This document shows positions 7,736 to 16,000 of a DNA stretch of 31,820 bases, one piece after another (the first letter of the stretch is position 1; each line of letters begins with the position of its first letter). A model generated the notes under the pieces. That model saw only the letters and a program-made list of their open reading frames with translations. It had not been told where the DNA came from and did not search any database. This DNA is from Acidobacteriaceae bacterium (GTDB taxonomy: Bacteria > Acidobacteriota > Terriglobia > Terriglobales > Acidobacteriaceae). The DNA is taken from the NCBI GenBank assembly GCA_003165855.1, contig PMXH01000143.1, forward strand, positions 35,749 through 67,568, read 5' to 3'. The translations under genes were made by a program, and so were the position numbers.

Positions 7736-8551
7736 CTAGCCGTACAGCTTTCCCTGGTCGCGCTGAAAGCCGATACGGGCTACACCGAGACAAATCAGAG
7801 TGAAGGCGAATAACACTTCCCAGTGTGTCGCCGCCGACTCGTGGCGGCCTGCGCCCACAATCCCCAGCGCCAACTGCGACAGATGATAGGGCGGCAATGC
7901 CAGTGCGATCTGTCGTACCAGCTTGGGCAGAAACATATACGGAACCCACAACCCGCTGCAGAACGAGAGTGGCAGATAAATCAGGTTGATGGCCGCGGGC
8001 GCCGAGTTTGGCCCAGCAAAGTATCCGATCGCCAATCCCATGGCGGAGAAGGGGAGTGATCCCGCCACGAGCGTTCCGAGCAACTTTGCCATCTCCCCGA
8101 GCGGCATCCGCACTCCCCCGAAGCTGATGCCCAGCACCAGGAGCAGCGAAACCACGATCGCGCTGAAGATCATGCTCAACACAACCTTGGCCGTGAAGTA
8201 GGCGAACGGCGGCATAGGGCTCGCGCGCTTCACCTGCAGCCATCCCAGTCCGCGGTCGGCAGCAAGCCCGGATGCGGTCCCGAACAGCGACGCTCCCATC
8301 ACTCCGAACGTGCCATAGGTTGCGATCAGGTAAGTGGGAACACCAGTGCCGCCAATCGCTTCCTTGGCATTCAACACCAACCCGAACAATACGTAGAACA
8401 TCAAGGGGAAGCTGATCACCGAGGCCGTATAAACCCGCAAGCGAAGGTTCTTGAGAAATTCATACTTCGCTTCTTTCAGGAAGATGGTGGCATTGTGGCT
8501 GGTTGAACGCTCGATCTCCGTATTGGTCAGTGCCGCTGCAGCAGTACTCAT
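7736..8551 (-). CDS. ABC-2 type transporter permease
   Basis: A 271-residue membrane subunit of an ABC-2 exporter (DrrB/YadH-like). A polar N-terminal helix of about 35 residues is followed by six hydrophobic segments. The typical central block is visible: GLAADRGLGWLQVKRASPMPP before helix 3, then LPLSFCSGLWVPYMFLPKLVRQIALALPPYHL. It pairs with the ATPase encoded 62 bp upstream, probably as homodimer plus two ATPases. The ATG at 8551 has GAGGAA about six bases ahead. The substrate is unknown; similar DesK-linked transporters are often involved in drug or lipid export. Confidence 0.92.
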   Translation of the reverse strand: MSTAAAALTNTEIERSTSHNATIFLKEAKYEFLKNLRLRVYTASVISFPLMFYVLFGLVLNAKEAIGGTGVPTYLIATYGTFGVMGASLFGTASGLAADRGLGWLQVKRASPMPPFAYFTAKVVLSMIFSAIVVSLLLVLGISFGGVRMPLGEMAKLLGTLVAGSLPFSAMGLAIGYFAGPNSAPAAINLIYLPLSFCSGLWVPYMFLPKLVRQIALALPPYHLSQLALGIVGAGRHESAATHWEVLFAFTLICLGVARIGFQRDQGKLYG

Positions 8552-8613
8552 CGTGGGTTCCTCGTTTTCTCCGCTCGTTCGCGTCTAAAGTTCGCGTCTA
8601 ATAAGGATGATGA

Positions 8614-9567
8614 TCAGTTCCGGCGATTGTCATTTTCGCCATTGTCCTGCGTGAGCGCCAGAAATGCGTCTTCCAGACCCGCGCTGGTGATTTCCAGACC
8701 GGACAGTGAAGCGTCGCGCGCGAGCAATGCGCGCACGACCGGCTCGGCTTCGCTGGTACGGATCTCCACCGCCTCGCGGTCTTGCTTCGCGTCGATAACG
8801 CCCGGAATTTGCAGCAGGCTCGCCAGGCCGAGCGTGGTGACGCAGCGGACGCGCTTGCCGCTGGTCTGCGCCTTGATCTCCGCCGGAGTGCCTTCCGCGA
8901 TGATCGCGCCCTGGTTGATTACGGCGATACGGTCGGCGAGGGCGTCGGCTTCTTGCAGATAGTGCGTGGTTAGCAGGACGGTCTTTCCCCGCTCGACCAG
9001 GCGGCGAATTTCTTCCCAGAGCGCACGCCGGGCTTCCACATCGAGCCCCACGGTGGGCTCGTCGAGAAACAGCAGGTCAGGATCGCCACAGATGGCCAGC
9101 GCGAACAAGGTTCGCTGTCTCTGGCCGCCGGAAAGGTCGCCGAACTTGCGGTCCCGCAATTTCTCAAGGCCCGCCGCAGCCAGCACTTCCTCGAGGGGTA
9201 ACGGCCGTGGGTAATAGCTCGAGAACAGGTCAATGTGCTCGCGCACCCGCAACGTTTCCGGCACGCGCCCCACCTGCAGCATGGCGCCGGTCCGCATGCG
9301 TTTCTGTGGATTGGTGGGATCTCCGCCGAACACTCGGGCCTTGCCGGAACTGGGCTGCAACAGCCCCAGCAGCAATTTCACCGCTGTGGTCTTTCCTGCC
9401 CCATTGGGTCCGAGCAGCGCCACTACTTGCCCCGCGCCCACTGTGAAATTCACATTACGCAGGGCCCGAACTTCTCCATAGTTCTTGCTAATGCCTTCCA
9501 GACTTGCCACCACAGAACCGTAACCGGCGCGCTGCAGGCTTGGCGTTTCTTCCAGAGTTGCGATCAT
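8614..9567 (-). CDS. ABC transporter ATP-binding protein (DrrA/CcmA type)
   Basis: A 317-residue nucleotide-binding subunit. It has Walker A GPNGAGKT (53-60), Q-loop MLQVGRVPETL, signature LSGGQ (145-149), Walker B LLFLDE (165-170), D-loop VGLD, and switch TTHYLQEAD. About 90 residues after the core form the DrrA-type C-terminal domain. This is the first gene of the five-gene operon that ends with the response regulator, so its upstream region should carry the operon promoter; a 12-bp palindrome lies 116 bp upstream. The first 19 residues are an unconserved lead-in. Confidence 0.95.
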   Translation of the reverse strand: MIATLEETPSLQRAGYGSVVASLEGISKNYGEVRALRNVNFTVGAGQVVALLGPNGAGKTTAVKLLLGLLQPSSGKARVFGGDPTNPQKRMRTGAMLQVGRVPETLRVREHIDLFSSYYPRPLPLEEVLAAAGLEKLRDRKFGDLSGGQRQRTLFALAICGDPDLLFLDEPTVGLDVEARRALWEEIRRLVERGKTVLLTTHYLQEADALADRIAVINQGAIIAEGTPAEIKAQTSGKRVRCVTTLGLASLLQIPGVIDAKQDREAVEIRTSEAEPVVRALLARDASLSGLEITSAGLEDAFLALTQDNGENDNRRN

Positions 9568-9682
9568 CTTGGCTTTCTCCGCCTTGGTTTGGCTTGCCGG
9601 GCAAATCGTCGATCTGTCCCGGTGACTGCATCATGGTGGAGTGGTCGGCCGCGCGCCAGTGCCGTTCATCATCCCGGCGGCG

Positions 9683-9694
9683 TGACAAATGTCA
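9683..9694. promoter_or_regulatory. Palindrome upstream of ABC/two-component operon
   Basis: Perfect TGACA-AA-TGTCA. It lies 116 bp before the ATPase start. It may be the binding site of the operon's NarL-type regulator; this is inferred from position and symmetry only. Confidence 0.35.
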
Positions 9695-9789
9695 TGATGG
9701 GGAAGCTGGAATTGGATGGCAAAGGACACGGATTTCCGCAACGGAACCAAGCGCCTCAAAACGAGTTTCTTGCGATTTCTGCCGTCGTC

Positions 9790-9807
9790 TGTTACGAAAT
9801 CCGAACA
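9790..9807 (+). promoter_or_regulatory. 18-bp operator-like motif, copy 1
   Basis: TGTTACGAAATCCGAACA, the reverse complement of TGTTCG-N5-CGTAACA. It matches copy 3 at 17 of 18 positions. It lies 223 bp upstream of the ABC ATPase start and 221 bp upstream of the XRE start. Confidence 0.65.
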
Positions 9808-9902
9808 GAGAGCCGCTATTGGCGCACCCGGAGACCTGTAGAGAGCCGATCTCCCTGGCGCGCAACATCAGTGATTCCCTAGGCAGGACGCGGCGGAAAG
9901 CC

Positions 9903-9920
9903 TGTTCGCAAATCGTAACA
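9903..9920 (-). promoter_or_regulatory. 18-bp operator-like motif, copy 2
   Basis: TGTTCGCAAATCGTAACA, in opposite orientation to copy 1. It lies 107 bp before the XRE ATG and 33 bp before the candidate -35 box. Confidence 0.65.
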
Positions 9921-9953
9921 AACTCCCACTCACGCAAAATTTCGCGCAAACCT

Positions 9954-9983
9954 GTGACACGAAACCGCACTCCCTGTTATGAT
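9954..9983 (+). promoter_or_regulatory. Candidate promoter of the XRE/S24-like gene
   Basis: GTGACA (9954-9959), an 18-bp spacer and TATGAT (9978-9983), about 45 bp ahead of the ATG at 10028. Confidence 0.45.
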
Positions 9984-10027
9984 GGCCGCCACATATATGA
10001 GGTCCCCAACTTCATCGGAGGCTTGCC

Positions 10028-10834
10028 ATGCTCCCAGCCGGTAAGAGTCTTCGCACCCTGCGCGAGAAGCTCGGCTTGACCATGCGCGACATCGAGACTT
10101 CCAGTGCGCGCATGGCTGAGAAGTATCGCAACGAGGAGTTCTCGATCCCTCCCAGCCGTTTGTCGGACATTGAGACCAAGGGTGTTTTACCCAGCATTTT
10201 CCGCCTCTATACGCTTGCTGTGATCTACCGTCGCGACTTGCGGGAACTGCTGGCTTGGTACGGCGTGGACATGAACAACATGGCAGCGGATCTCGGCATG
10301 ATCGCCCCACCGCGCTCGCATATCTCCGAGACTCTCTCCGGAATGGCCTCCGTAGAAATGCCCATCCGCATGGATCCTGGCTTTGATGAGCAACGCACCA
10401 GCAATCTCGGCCGCATGGTGGAGCAGTGGGGCTTGGTGCCTTTGTCCTACCTAGCCCAATTCGCCCACAGCGATTTTACCTATGGCTACATCGGCCACCA
10501 GGATTTCACCATGTATCCGATTCTTCCGCCGGGAAGCTTCATCCAGGTGGATGAAGAGAAGAACAAAGTCGTGGAGGGATCTTGGCGGTCGGAGTACGAA
10601 CGTCCCATCTACTTCGTGGAAACTCGCGACGGATACACCTGCTGCTGGTGCAGCATGCGTCGCGATGACATTATCCTACAGCCCCACCCTTTGTCGCCGG
10701 TCCAGATCCGGGTTCTGCGCCATCCCCAGGAAGCCGAGATCATTGGGCAGGTTGTGGGAGTCGCTATGAAGCTGACGGAGTGGCATCCTTTCGGTTCTTC
10801 TCCAGGCTCGAAAGCGCCACCAGCACTGAATTAA
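10028..10834 (+). CDS. XRE-family regulator with S24/LexA-like C-terminal domain
   Basis: A 268-residue protein. The N-terminal HTH (about 5-75) begins with GKSLRTLREKLGLTMRDIE, has a recognition segment SIPPSRLSDIET, and carries an insertion before it. The C-terminal half (about 130-255) resembles the S24/LexA dimerisation fold: TMYPILPPGSFIQVD, ERPIYFVETRDGYTCCWC, and IIGQVVGVAMKL. The nucleophile Ser position looks like Thr and the catalytic Lys is not evident, so autocleavage is unlikely. The CCWC cluster could bind metal or sense redox. GGAGG sits six bases before the ATG. Two 18-bp motif copies lie upstream, which fits autoregulation. Its 3' end overlaps the convergent gene by 71 bp. 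Confidence 0.85.
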   Translation: MLPAGKSLRTLREKLGLTMRDIETSSARMAEKYRNEEFSIPPSRLSDIETKGVLPSIFRLYTLAVIYRRDLRELLAWYGVDMNNMAADLGMIAPPRSHISETLSGMASVEMPIRMDPGFDEQRTSNLGRMVEQWGLVPLSYLAQFAHSDFTYGYIGHQDFTMYPILPPGSFIQVDEEKNKVVEGSWRSEYERPIYFVETRDGYTCCWCSMRRDDIILQPHPLSPVQIRVLRHPQEAEIIGQVVGVAMKLTEWHPFGSSPGSKAPPALN

Positions 10835-11183
10835 GGTGGCTGGCGGAGACGGCGTCCTGCGGTGAGGGGAGCAGTTCGTTCAGTTCTTCGCGCATGCCTT
10901 CGACGTAGGTTCCCGCCGTTTTCTCGCTGCCCTGGCTCGATTCGCGCAAGTCTTCCACTAATTCTGCTATCGGCGTCCGCAGTACCGTGGACAATACTTC
11001 GCTGTGAACCGCCTTCAAGGCGCGGTCCGACGACTCCTCCCCGTGCACCAAGGACATGCCCCAGTGCCCGTACCCGCCCTCGCGGCGGCGCAGAGAACCG
11101 AGATAAGCCAGTTTCGCCAGCAGTCCGGAAACGGCAGCCAGCGTGGTCTCTCGCAGATCCTGGATAGCGGACTTTAGCGTCAT
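10764..11183 (-). CDS. Hypothetical helical protein, convergent with XRE/S24 gene
   Basis: A 139-residue protein, not recognised as a named family. Composition suggests mostly amphipathic helices. Notable blocks are LRETTLAAVSGLLAKLAYLGSL, a Gly/Tyr/His-rich turn GGYGHWGMSLVHGEESSDRAL, and VLSTVLRTPIAELVEDL. There is no signal peptide or membrane helix. It ends inside the XRE gene (71-bp tail-to-tail overlap). The 18-bp motif ends only four bases before its ATG, which leaves no clear separate ribosome site. Coherent protein-like sequence and the upstream motif support it as real. Confidence 0.68.
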   Translation of the reverse strand: MTLKSAIQDLRETTLAAVSGLLAKLAYLGSLRRREGGYGHWGMSLVHGEESSDRALKAVHSEVLSTVLRTPIAELVEDLRESSQGSEKTAGTYVEGMREELNELLPSPQDAVSASHLNSVLVALSSLEKNRKDATPSAS

Positions 11184-11187
11184 TTGC

Positions 11188-11205
11188 TGTTACGAATTCC
11201 GAACA
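11188..11205 (+). promoter_or_regulatory. 18-bp operator-like motif, copy 3
   Basis: TGTTACGAATTCCGAACA. It touches the start region of the minus-strand hypothetical (ATG at 11183) and lies 87 bp before the secreted-peptide GTG at 11293, so it could serve either or both. Confidence 0.68.
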
Positions 11206-11213
11206 AGCTGAGG

Positions 11214-11235
11214 GCCTGAAGTGATCTTTTCAGGC
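11214..11235. promoter_or_regulatory. Small hairpin or operator ahead of peptide gene
   Basis: Perfect 7-bp inverted repeat GCCTGAA-N8-TTCAGGC between the 18-bp motif and the peptide gene. It could be an RNA hairpin or a protein site. Confidence 0.3.
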
Positions 11236-11292
11236 AGTGAGACGCCATGAAAGTATCACGGTTCGCTTTTCCAAAACAAGGAGAAAACAACC

Positions 11293-11424
11293 GTGAAACA
11301 CGTGCTACTCGTCGTTGCAGCAGCCCTGATGTTCCTCAACACTTTGGTAATCCCTACTGTTGCCCATGCTGACGGCGTCGGCGGCACTAACTGCGGCGGC
11401 GGGAGCAACATGTGCAAGCCGTAG
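11293..11424 (+). CDS. 43-residue secreted Gly/Cys peptide precursor
   Basis: A small gene starting with GTG at 11293, with AAGGAG nine bases before. Residues 1-26 form a typical signal peptide: Lys/His start, hydrophobic core LLVVAAALMFLNTLVI, and AHA before the cut. The predicted mature peptide is 17 residues, DGVGGTNCGGGSNMCKP, with two Cys (34 and 41) that could form a disulfide. It lies in a 330-bp gap between longer genes, flanked by two copies of the 18-bp motif (87 bp upstream, 11 bp after the stop). It could be a signalling peptide, an antimicrobial or a metal-binding peptide; the sequence does not decide. Both the ribosome site and the signal-peptide logic support a real gene. Confidence 0.68.
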   Translation: MKHVLLVVAAALMFLNTLVIPTVAHADGVGGTNCGGGSNMCKP

Positions 11425-11434
11425 CGGGGCATGG

Positions 11435-11452
11435 CCTTACGAAAAACGAACA
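11435..11452 (+). promoter_or_regulatory. 18-bp operator-like motif, copy 4 (degenerate end)
   Basis: CCTTACGAAAAACGAACA. Sixteen of 18 positions equal the complement of the copy at 27105-27122; only the first two bases differ. It is 59 bp before the membrane-protein ATG at 11511. Confidence 0.55.
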
Positions 11453-11510
11453 AAAGTGATCCCTGGTTTGGCGCCTGGGGCATGTCGCGTATAGTAAGCG
11501 GCTACGAGCC

Positions 11511-12278
11511 ATGCTGCAGGCGCACTCATTTCTCTGGCATTATCTCTGGCTTGCGCCTCATCTCCTGCAAGTCGCGCTGGCCGCAATGGTTTGGCGTCGC
11601 GGACTTCACAAGCTCTTCCCGATCTTTTTTGCCTACCTCATCTTCGAGGCCATCGAAGAATTCATACTCTATGGGTTGGATATTGTTCCCTCGGTGAGCG
11701 GAGATATTTTCTGGCGTGCCTTCTGCGTTGGCTTGATCGTTGAGGGATTCATCAAGCTCGCAGTAATTGGGGAATTGTTCTACCATCTCCTCCGCCCCTG
11801 GCCTGTGATCGCCAAGGTGGGCAGCCGGCTGATTACCGGCACCGGTGCAGCGTTGGTGTTGCTTGCCACCCTGGCTGCCGCGCTCGTCGTTCCCGACAAT
11901 ACTCACTGGCTTATTTCCGGATCGCACATTCTTCAGCAAACCTTCTACATCGTCGAATGCGGCCTGTTGATTTTCCTCTTCTTATTTGCCTCTCATTTCA
12001 AGCTCGCATGGAGCAACCAGACTTTCGGAATTGCTTTGGCTCTAGGAATCCTAGCCTCTGAGCATCTGGCGAGTTGGGCATTGATGGCCGGCACTGCGCC
12101 GTTGGAACGGCGCATCCTCCTCGATTTCTTGAACATGGCGACTTATCATCTTTGCGTCCTGATTTGGTTTTATTACCTCCTCATACCCCAGAAAAATGCC
12201 ACCACGTCTGCGGTTCTGCTGCCCGAGAATAATCTCGACATCTGGAACCGGGAACTGGAGCGTCTACTACAACAATGA
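11511..12278 (+). CDS. Multi-pass membrane protein of unknown function
   Basis: A 255-residue protein with about seven hydrophobic helices (roughly 8-28, 35-55, 65-90, 108-128, 142-160, 170-190, 205-225) and a polar C-terminal tail of about 25 residues. It has no recognised domain. Acidic and aromatic residues occur near helix ends (FEAIEEFILYGLD). The Met at 11511 has no strong ribosome site. The stop overlaps the next start as ATGA, so the two are translationally coupled. A degenerate 18-bp motif lies 59 bp upstream. The topology resembles 7TM sensor-type membrane proteins, but no function is claimed. Confidence 0.8.
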   Translation: MLQAHSFLWHYLWLAPHLLQVALAAMVWRRGLHKLFPIFFAYLIFEAIEEFILYGLDIVPSVSGDIFWRAFCVGLIVEGFIKLAVIGELFYHLLRPWPVIAKVGSRLITGTGAALVLLATLAAALVVPDNTHWLISGSHILQQTFYIVECGLLIFLFLFASHFKLAWSNQTFGIALALGILASEHLASWALMAGTAPLERRILLDFLNMATYHLCVLIWFYYLLIPQKNATTSAVLLPENNLDIWNRELERLLQQ

Positions 12279-12814
12279 ATATAGCTATCATCCTCGTCAT
12301 CGCCGCCGTACTTGCACTGGGCATTATTTTGCGCCTGGCCGTAGCCCAAAGCCTGCAGGCGAAAAGCAGCGCCAACCTAGCCGGGACGATCCGTCCGATC
12401 GACCTCGCAGCGTTCCGCAATTTGATTAGCCCTGTCGAGGACGACTACCTGCGGCGCCGTTTGCCCCCGGCTCAGTTCCGCGTAGTCCGCCGCGAGCGCT
12501 TGCGCGCCATGGCCGCCTACGTCCATGTAGCGGGAAGAAACGCCGCCGTATTGGTGCGTGTGGGCGAAGCAGCTCTGGCCAACGGCGATCCCCGAATTGC
12601 CGAAGCCGCCCATCAACTGGTGAACGACGCATTGCTGCTCCGCCGCAATGCCACGGTGGCGCTGGCGCGCATCTACCTGGCATTGGCCTGGCCCAACTCC
12701 GGGTTCGCCGCCGTGCGGGTGGTCGACCGTTACCAGGAAGTGAGCAGCACCGCCATGCTTCTGGGTCGACTGCAGAATCCCGCCGTCCCGGTTCGCCTGT
12801 CGTCTCTTTCTTAG
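12275..12814 (+). CDS. Single-anchor membrane protein, helical cytosolic or periplasmic domain
   Basis: A 179-residue protein with one N-terminal hydrophobic helix (3-24) followed by a soluble, Arg- and Ala-rich helical domain. LISPVEDDYLRRRLPPAQFRVVRRERLRAMAAYV is its most distinctive region (residues about 50-84, seen as a run of basic helix). The later part resembles stacked amphipathic helices. Its ATG overlaps the stop of the 7TM gene (ATGA), so the two probably work together. No family is recognised. Its stop codon lies inside the first unit of a 12-bp tandem repeat. Confidence 0.75.
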   Translation: MNIAIILVIAAVLALGIILRLAVAQSLQAKSSANLAGTIRPIDLAAFRNLISPVEDDYLRRRLPPAQFRVVRRERLRAMAAYVHVAGRNAAVLVRVGEAALANGDPRIAEAAHQLVNDALLLRRNATVALARIYLALAWPNSGFAAVRVVDRYQEVSSTAMLLGRLQNPAVPVRLSSLS

Positions 12815-12831
12815 ATATGTTCTTAGATATG
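12808..12831 (+). repeat. Perfect 12-bp tandem duplication
   Basis: TTCTTAGATATG twice without a gap. The first unit contains the TAG stop of the preceding gene, and the second unit's final G starts the CRP-like site. Confidence 0.9.
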
Positions 12832-12845
12832 TGACGTATGTCACA
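12830..12845. promoter_or_regulatory. CRP/FNR-type operator candidate
   Basis: TGTGA-CGTATG-TCACA, an exact match to the CRP core TGTGA-N6-TCACA. It is 236 bp upstream of the TonB-dependent receptor start and 16 bp after the previous stop codon. A role in nutrient control of the receptor is an inference. Confidence 0.5.
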
Positions 12846-13080
12846 GACGCTGCCGCGGCGTTTGTGCCAAACTCGCGTCCGGCGTCGCCGTGCCTCAGCC
12901 AAACTTGCAACGGGTTAACTTCGACACCACCCCTGATCATTCCTGCCTTGTTTTCTCTACCCTTTCTGGTGTAAAAACCAGCGGGACCCAATCTCCCGGG
13001 AATCTTGTGCGCACTTCCGCCATCCGCCGTTGGAGTTGTTTCTGCCGCCACCTCGAAGTGTCGAAGTCAGGGGAAACTCT

Positions 13081-16000
13081 ATGAACCGCATGATCACGAT
13101 CCACAGCCTGAAAGCTTTTGCCGTCTCTACGCTCGTCCGGTTAGCGTTCGTTCTGTTGCTTTCCTGCATCGCCTTTAGCCAGGGCGGCGTTGCCACTGGC
13201 GATCTGCACGTCACCGTGAAGGACCCCAAGGGCAGTGTTGTAACCAATGCCACGGTAAAGGTAAGCGATTTCGCCAAAGGCCTCGAACGCATCGCCACCG
13301 GCGACGGACAGGGCGGCTACAGCGTCCGGCTGTTGCCCCCGGGAACTTATACCGTCTCGGTGGAATCGGCGGGCTTCGGCAAAGCCGAGGCTAAGGATGT
13401 GAGCATCACCGTCGGCGGGCTGGTGGAGCTTCCCGTCGCCCTCGCGCTGGCTACGGGCAAAGAGGTTGTAGAGGTCAGTTCCCAGGTGGAACTAGTGGAG
13501 ACCTCGCGCACCTCGACCACGGACACGATCGGACAGCGCCGCATCGACAATCTGCCGATCAATGGCCGCAATTACATTAACTTCACGCTGACCGATTCGC
13601 AGGTGGTCCGCGACAACGCCCCGTTCCTGGGCGCGGCGCCTACGTCCGGGCTCAATATGAGCGGCCAGCGCGGCCGGTCCAATCTGGTAAACGTGGATGG
13701 TGCCGACGCTACTGACAATTCGACCAACGGCGTGCGCTCCACCGTTTCCCAGGAAGCCGTCCAGGAATTCCAGATCATTACCAACGGGTACGCTCCGGAA
13801 TATGGCCGCGCCTCAGGCGGCGTGGTCAATATCATTACCCGTTCCGGATCGAACGACTTTCACGGCGACATTTTCGGCTATCTGCGCAACCGCAACTTCC
13901 AGGCCGTGAACCCGTTCAGCACGGTTCCTAATCCCGCCTATACCCGGGTGCAGGCCGGGGCCGCTTTCGGCGGGCCGATCAGGAAAAATAAGACCTACTT
14001 CTACTTTTCCTACGAAGTCACCCGGCGGCACGAGACCGGTTTCTCCGAGATCGGCCAGGGTAACTTCGGATTAGTGCCCTTCGATGCCTCGCCTTTCTTC
14101 GGTGCTCCAGCCGGGACGTTTGGCATTCAAGTGACGCCAGAACAATCCGCCTTCCTTAGTACGCCCGGACTGCCCCTGCCCTTGCTGCAGCAGTATTCGA
14201 TTTTGACGGGAGCGGTCTCTGGCTTGGCGGTTAACGGCAGCTATCCGGCAGCTTTTGGGCTGTTAGTGGGTGCTCCAGGTGGCCTCCCCATTCCCGCCAA
14301 TGGGAGCAATCCCCTGGCCCAATTTATTACTTCCTGCAACAGCGCGGCGCCGCTGTGCAATGGTCTCCCCACATCCTTCGCGTCGTTGGGTTCACAGGCC
14401 GGCAACTTCCCTGTTTTCGAGGGTACGAGCCTCTACTCTCTTCGCCTCGACCATAACTTCAGCAGTAGCAATCGCCTGACCTTGCGGGCCAATGTGAGCC
14501 CCAGCACAACCACCGGGCTCGAGGGTAGTGGCGAGGACCAACCCTTCGGCCAGAATGCTTACTCACGCACCTCCGAGCAAACCTACCGCGATGTCACAGG
14601 AGTCCTAAAAGACACGTGGACCATCGGCAACAACCGGGTGAATGAACTCACTTTTCAGTATGCGCGCCGCGGACTCTCCTACTTCTACAATACCCAGATC
14701 CCCGCGGGCGCGAATCCCGCCGTCAATATCCCTGGCTTTGGATATTTCGGCCGCGAGCCTTACTCCTACATCCAGCGCGTGGAGCAGCGTTATCAGTTCA
14801 CCGACAATTTTTCCTGGACGATCGGCCGCCACGAGACAAAGTTCGGCGTGGACTTCAACTATCTCCCGCTCACTGCCACCTTCGCGGTCAACTACGGCGG
14901 AAACTACGACTTCGGCTCCGTTAGCGGCGCCGAGGTAGCCAGCCTACTAGGAGTCTCTGTTCCCGGCCTCCCTGGACTTTCGGCCGTGCAAGCCTATGGC
15001 GCCGGCCTGCCCGGAGATTTTGATCAGGGCCTCGGCAGCCCCAGCGACACGTTTCATAACATCCCGATTGGAGCTTTCTGGCAGGACTCCTGGCGGGTTA
15101 GTCCCACCTTCACTTTGAATTACGGCGTGCGCTACGACGTCGAGATTCCTCCGTCGTTCAAACCGGTGACTGCGCTGGCAGAAGCCGGATACAACTTCCT
15201 CGGTCTACAGAAGGGCATTCGGACCGACAAGAACAACATTCAGCCCCGCATCGGCTTGGCTTGGGATCCCAAAGGCGACGGCAAGACAGTCGTCCGCGCT
15301 TCCTATGGCATGTTTTATGACCACCCGCTGCTGGGGCTTTATTTCCTGGGCGATGCCTCTGACGGTTCCTCCAGCGGTCAACTGGCCTTCCCGGCGTTGG
15401 GCGGATGCAACGGCGCCGGCAATCCCGCCAACCTGAACGCAATTCCGATTTTCCAGGGACTGGTCAACAACCCCGCCTGCACTCCGGGGCCGTCGGCCCT
15501 GCTGCCGGCGCTCGGGTATTTGCCCAATCAGCAGCAATTCACTTCGATCAACTTCCCGAACTCTCTGTTTCTCAACCAGAACTACCTTACGGACGGGTTT
15601 CCGCTGTTTTTTCAGCCATTTGGTTATCCCCAGTCCAAGAACTTCGTGTTCGCCTACGCTCAGCAGGCCAACTTCAGCATCGAGCGCGACTTGGGCAAGG
15701 GCTTCGACTTCAATCTGGCCTACAACTTCAATGGCGGACGCCATCTCAATCGCCCCATCAACGCCAGCGCCCAGCGTGGCGATCTGTTGGTGGCAAACTG
15801 GCAGGCAGCCTACAGTGATCCCACGTCTTATGCGACCACCGGTGGACCATTGGGGGTCGGTAGCGGCCCCTCCTCGCAGGGCTTTGCTCCTTGCGGCGTC
15901 AATCCCAACAATGGACTGCCCTGGGTTTCGGCCGCCCTGATGAATTTTTTCCGCCCCAGCGGCCTTAATGCGTCGATCGCCAACGCCTTGACCGCTGCCG

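Larger units (their letters stand above)
9568..10027. other. Divergent control region between ABC operon and XRE/S24-like gene
   Basis: No gene seen. It holds a 12-bp palindrome near the ABC operon (9683-9694), two 18-bp TGTTCG-N5-CGTAACA sites in opposite orientation (9790-9807 and 9903-9920), and a promoter candidate pointing at the XRE gene (9954-9983). Reading frames across it lack ribosome sites and protein-like composition. Confidence 0.7.

Noticed and set aside
7698..8243. Long upstream extension of the 54-residue membrane protein
   Set aside because: It overlaps the well-supported permease gene in another frame; only the part from 7697 has a ribosome site and membrane helices.
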